Assembly (NCBI GenBank): GCA_910585375.1 | Contig: CAJUCZ010000008.1 | Location: 6,977 to 70,976 of the forward strand | DNA: 64,000 nucleotides | From: an uncultured Alphaproteobacteria bacterium | Lineage (GTDB): Bacteria > Pseudomonadota > Alphaproteobacteria > RF32 > CAG-239 | Direction of reading: 5' to 3' | Notes under the pieces: generated by a model | The model's input: only the letters and a program-made list of their open reading frames with translations | Databases searched by the model: none | What the model was told of the DNA's origin: nothing | Made by a program: the position numbers and the translations under genes | In this document: piece after piece, positions 61,914 through 64,000 of the stretch | Layout of the letters: each line of letters starts with the position of its first letter | How positions within the stretch are numbered: position 1 is the stretch's first letter

Positions 61914-62290
61914 ATGCTTCAAAGCACCTCTCCCTCATCCGGCACGGCTTGTGTACCCTTTGTGAATAGTTAAAAGTGAAGCACTGTCACCCCCTCTCAT
62001 GAGTGAGAGGGAAGGGGAGAGTTGACCAGCCCGATTACCGAATGATTTCTTAGCTTTTGGCCCAAAGAGGTGAATATTAAGTACTAAGCCTTGGAACGTA
62101 GTGATGTTTGTGGCTGCCGGCCTCCCGGCCTTTGGGTTGAAAGCTTAGAAAATGAGGTTGGGCTTGACTTTTTTGAGCGCCGCCGACGTTCGGCCTTTTG
62201 GTCAAGCAAAAGTAAGAAAGAAGAAAAACCAACTCTATGAAGAAACCAAAACCCGAAAATAAAAAAAGAAAAACAACGAAAAAATGGGGC

Positions 62291-62450
62291 GGAAAGAGAG
62301 AGGAGAGAAAACGGGACAAACGGGGAGTGTGGAATGAGAGGAGAGGGAAGAAAAGAGAAAGGAAGGTAGGAAAGAGGTAGCGAGGAAAGGGAGAGGGAAG
62401 GAGTGGAGAAGAGGGTAGGGTAGAAAGAGAACACACGGAGAGAGAAGAAT
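62291..62450. other. Extreme purine-rich tract (plus strand)
   Basis: Over these 160 bases only about 16 are pyrimidines on the plus strand (about 90 percent purine), with repeated GAGAGG and GGAAAG runs. All three minus-strand frames stay open here because stop codons cannot form from pyrimidines, which explains the long spurious Leu/Phe/Ser-rich reading frames. Confidence 0.8.
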
Positions 62451-62467
62451 ATCCCTTGCAGGGATAT

Positions 62468-62501
62468 AAAAAAGGGAGGAACAAGTCCTCCCTTCTTTTT
62501 T
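62468..62501. terminator. Bidirectional terminator downstream of the flagellin gene
   Basis: AAGGGAGGA pairs with TCCTCCCTT, with T-runs in both directions. On the minus strand it ends the flagellin transcript about 90 bp past its stop. Confidence 0.8.
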
Positions 62502-62527
62502 GTTCTGAGTACTTTCTCTCCCCTGCA

Positions 62528-62590
62528 CATCGCCATAGCAACGCGGTGTTCAGGGCACGGAGCTGACAGTTGATGGCTGTCGGCCTCCCG
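62528..62590. repeat. Dispersed REP-like element in the flagellin 3' region
   Basis: It contains CCATAGCAACGCGGTGTTC, a shortened core, and a GGCCTCCCGACT end directly after the flagellin stop. It is the most diverged copy. Confidence 0.6.
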
Positions 62591-62591
62591 A

Positions 62592-63983
62592 CTAGAACAG
62601 TTGCAATACAGCCTGAGAAGCCTGAGAAGCCAAACTCAAAGAGTTGACCGCCAGTTGCTGTCTGGTCTGCAGAGCCAGCATATTTGCACCTTCTTCGTTC
62701 ATATCGGCCAGGGTCAGTTTGTCTGCGCCTTCTTCCAATACGTTAATCAGGTTTTCCGTAAAGTCTTCACGGGTGTGAACAATTGAGTAGTTGTTACCGA
62801 AGTCGCTGGCCATAGAACGCAGCTCGGTAATCGCTCCCTCAATCTGGGTAATAGCCGCATCAATGTCGGTATCCAAATTCCAGCCGCCTTTAGCAATGGC
62901 TTCCAAGCCAAGACCTTTGGAAGAAGCATCCACACCCTTGATTTCAATAGTGGAAGACCGGTCTTCATTGAAAATGACTTTCAGGTCGTTTTCCTGCAAC
63001 AGGTTAATACCTTTGTAGCCGGCATCTTTGGCCAGAGAGTCAATCTGAGATAAAACCTGATTGAACTGTTCAACATATTTGTTGCGTTCGGCAATAGCTT
63101 TTTCGTCAGTAACTTTAGTGTCAATAACACCGCCGAAAGAAGAACCAAGCAGGTCTTTGGCACCGCCGCTGACAGCGACTTGAACCTGCTGGCCGTTTGT
63201 AACGGCATCACCGGCAGCTTCGACAACAAATTTTCCGCTTTCGTCAACTTTAGCAGAAGCATTACCGGTAACTTTTCCGGCCATAGAAGCAGCAGTGTCT
63301 GTTGCAGCAACGTCTGTACCTGCAATAGCCGTACCACCTGTGTGATTGGCATCTGTTGCGATGGTGATTGCTTTGCCTTCGGCTTCCAAAGTAACATTAG
63401 CCGCCGTTCCGCCAACTTTCAATCCTTCAATACCTGCTTTAGCTAAAGCGTCTTTTAAGTTGCTGGCAGCAGTGTTGGCCGTAGTGTCACCTGTATATTT
63501 AACGTTATATTCTTTGCCGTCTACAAAGAATTTCAAAGTCTGTTCTCCCTCTTTGGTACCAACATCAACGTTACCGGTACTCATATCTTCACGAGAGTCG
63601 ATATAAATTTTACCTGTAGCGCCGGCCTGTTTAGCTTCGTCAACAGCCTTTGAAGAAACTTTTGTTCTCATGTTGTTGGCAACGTCGCGGGCAGAGTTTG
63701 CAATAGATTTTGCTTGTTGTGCGAAAGAGGTAATAGCTTCAATGGCTTCGTTGGCAGCCTGAATGGTCTGCACGCCCTGTCCCATGCTGTCAAGCAGGGA
63801 AGACAAGTCGGAAGCGCGGTTGCTCAAAGACTGAGCGGTATAGTAGGAAGACGGATTGTCAATAGCGGAGTTTACCTTTTTACCGGTAGACAGTCTTTCT
63901 TGAGTCTGATCCATCAAAGATTGAGTTTGTTGCAAGGACAGCAGGTTAGAACGCATGCTTGCAGTAAGTGAAATATCAGCCAT
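62592..63983 (-). CDS. fliC: Flagellin
   Basis: The 463-aa flagellin has the conserved N-terminal D0/D1 region (about 1-115; NLLSLQQTQ, RLSTGKKVNSAIDNPSSYYTAQSL). A variable Ala/Thr/Val/Gly-rich central domain (about 120-290) and a C-terminal D1/D0 (about 330-463), ending NSLSLASQASQAVLQLF, follow. It builds the filament and is exported through the type III apparatus encoded partly in this window. GGAG lies before the ATG. Its promoter falls beyond the window end, and sigma-54 control is likely but not visible. Confidence 0.97.
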   Translation of the reverse strand: MADISLTASMRSNLLSLQQTQSLMDQTQERLSTGKKVNSAIDNPSSYYTAQSLSNRASDLSSLLDSMGQGVQTIQAANEAIEAITSFAQQAKSIANSARDVANNMRTKVSSKAVDEAKQAGATGKIYIDSREDMSTGNVDVGTKEGEQTLKFFVDGKEYNVKYTGDTTANTAASNLKDALAKAGIEGLKVGGTAANVTLEAEGKAITIATDANHTGGTAIAGTDVAATDTAASMAGKVTGNASAKVDESGKFVVEAAGDAVTNGQQVQVAVSGGAKDLLGSSFGGVIDTKVTDEKAIAERNKYVEQFNQVLSQIDSLAKDAGYKGINLLQENDLKVIFNEDRSSTIEIKGVDASSKGLGLEAIAKGGWNLDTDIDAAITQIEGAITELRSMASDFGNNYSIVHTREDFTENLINVLEEGADKLTLADMNEEGANMLALQTRQQLAVNSLSLASQASQAVLQLF

Positions 63984-64000
63984 TTTTTTTCTCCAATTCT

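Noticed and set aside
62077..62541. Three overlapping minus-strand frames rich in Leu, Phe, Ser and Pro
   Set aside because: All three frames are open only because the strand is polypyrimidine and cannot contain stop codons. No start signal or family.

Overview
The window looks like a chromosome segment of an anaerobic, motile, Gram-negative alphaproteobacterium, probably an uncultured gut-type lineage near Rhodospirillales. The lineage call is inference. It rests on a FlbD-type sigma-54 flagellar activator, a GTTC-N7-GTTC SOS box at lexA, the ffh-rpsP-rimM-trmD-rplS order and a long-insert FlgE. HydF implies an [FeFe] hydrogenase elsewhere and hence anaerobic metabolism. Base composition is moderate, and the intergenic DNA is rich in repeats.

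Layout. 0-14 kb: a CatB-like acetyltransferase; tRNA-Thr with a tandem array of its own 3' half; a small lipoprotein; ftsB; an M23 peptidase-bactofilin pair; a HAD protein that has lost its nucleophile; hydF-tcdA-tatD; alr; a large Cys-rich secreted protein; accBC. 14-19 kb: little-known genes (an HExxH protein, a 225-aa protein and a 720-aa protein) around tRNA-Phe. 19-38 kb: flagellar genes. A hook-family gene and fliK-flgD-flgE diverge from two back-to-back sigma-54 promoters. They are followed by fliF-fliG-fliH-fliN-flbD-flhA-flhF-flhG and two uncharacterised genes, one with a DnaJ domain. 38-41 kb: lexA, a secreted lysozyme-like protein and a polysaccharide-deacetylase-family protein. 41-43.3 kb: tRNA-Glu with a 169-bp tandem array of its 3' end, then a small AT-rich accessory patch. 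44-50 kb: a Lon-family protease, a TPR protein, an MliC-like lysozyme inhibitor and a CoA-disulfide-reductase/rhodanese fusion. 50-54 kb: ffh (apparently starting at AUU) to rplS. 54-59 kb: a macA-macB-outer-membrane-factor efflux operon. 59-64 kb: a porin-like barrel, small unknown genes, a repeat-rich 1-kb gene-free stretch and a flagellin.

The most interesting signal is a structured RNA leader present twice (25.17-25.39 kb + strand, 42.99-43.21 kb - strand). Each copy precedes a small HTH-like gene. The promoters match in spacing. Several hairpins keep their pairing while changing sequence, an 8-nt long-range pairing is invariant, and the ribosome-binding site can be sequestered. The two proteins are far more diverged than the leaders, which suggests selection on the RNA. 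A second theme is that two unrelated tRNA genes each carry a tandem array of repeats ending in a copy of their own 3' end, resembling the tyrT/rtT arrangement of E. coli.

All assignments come from reading the sequence. No database search or folding program was run.
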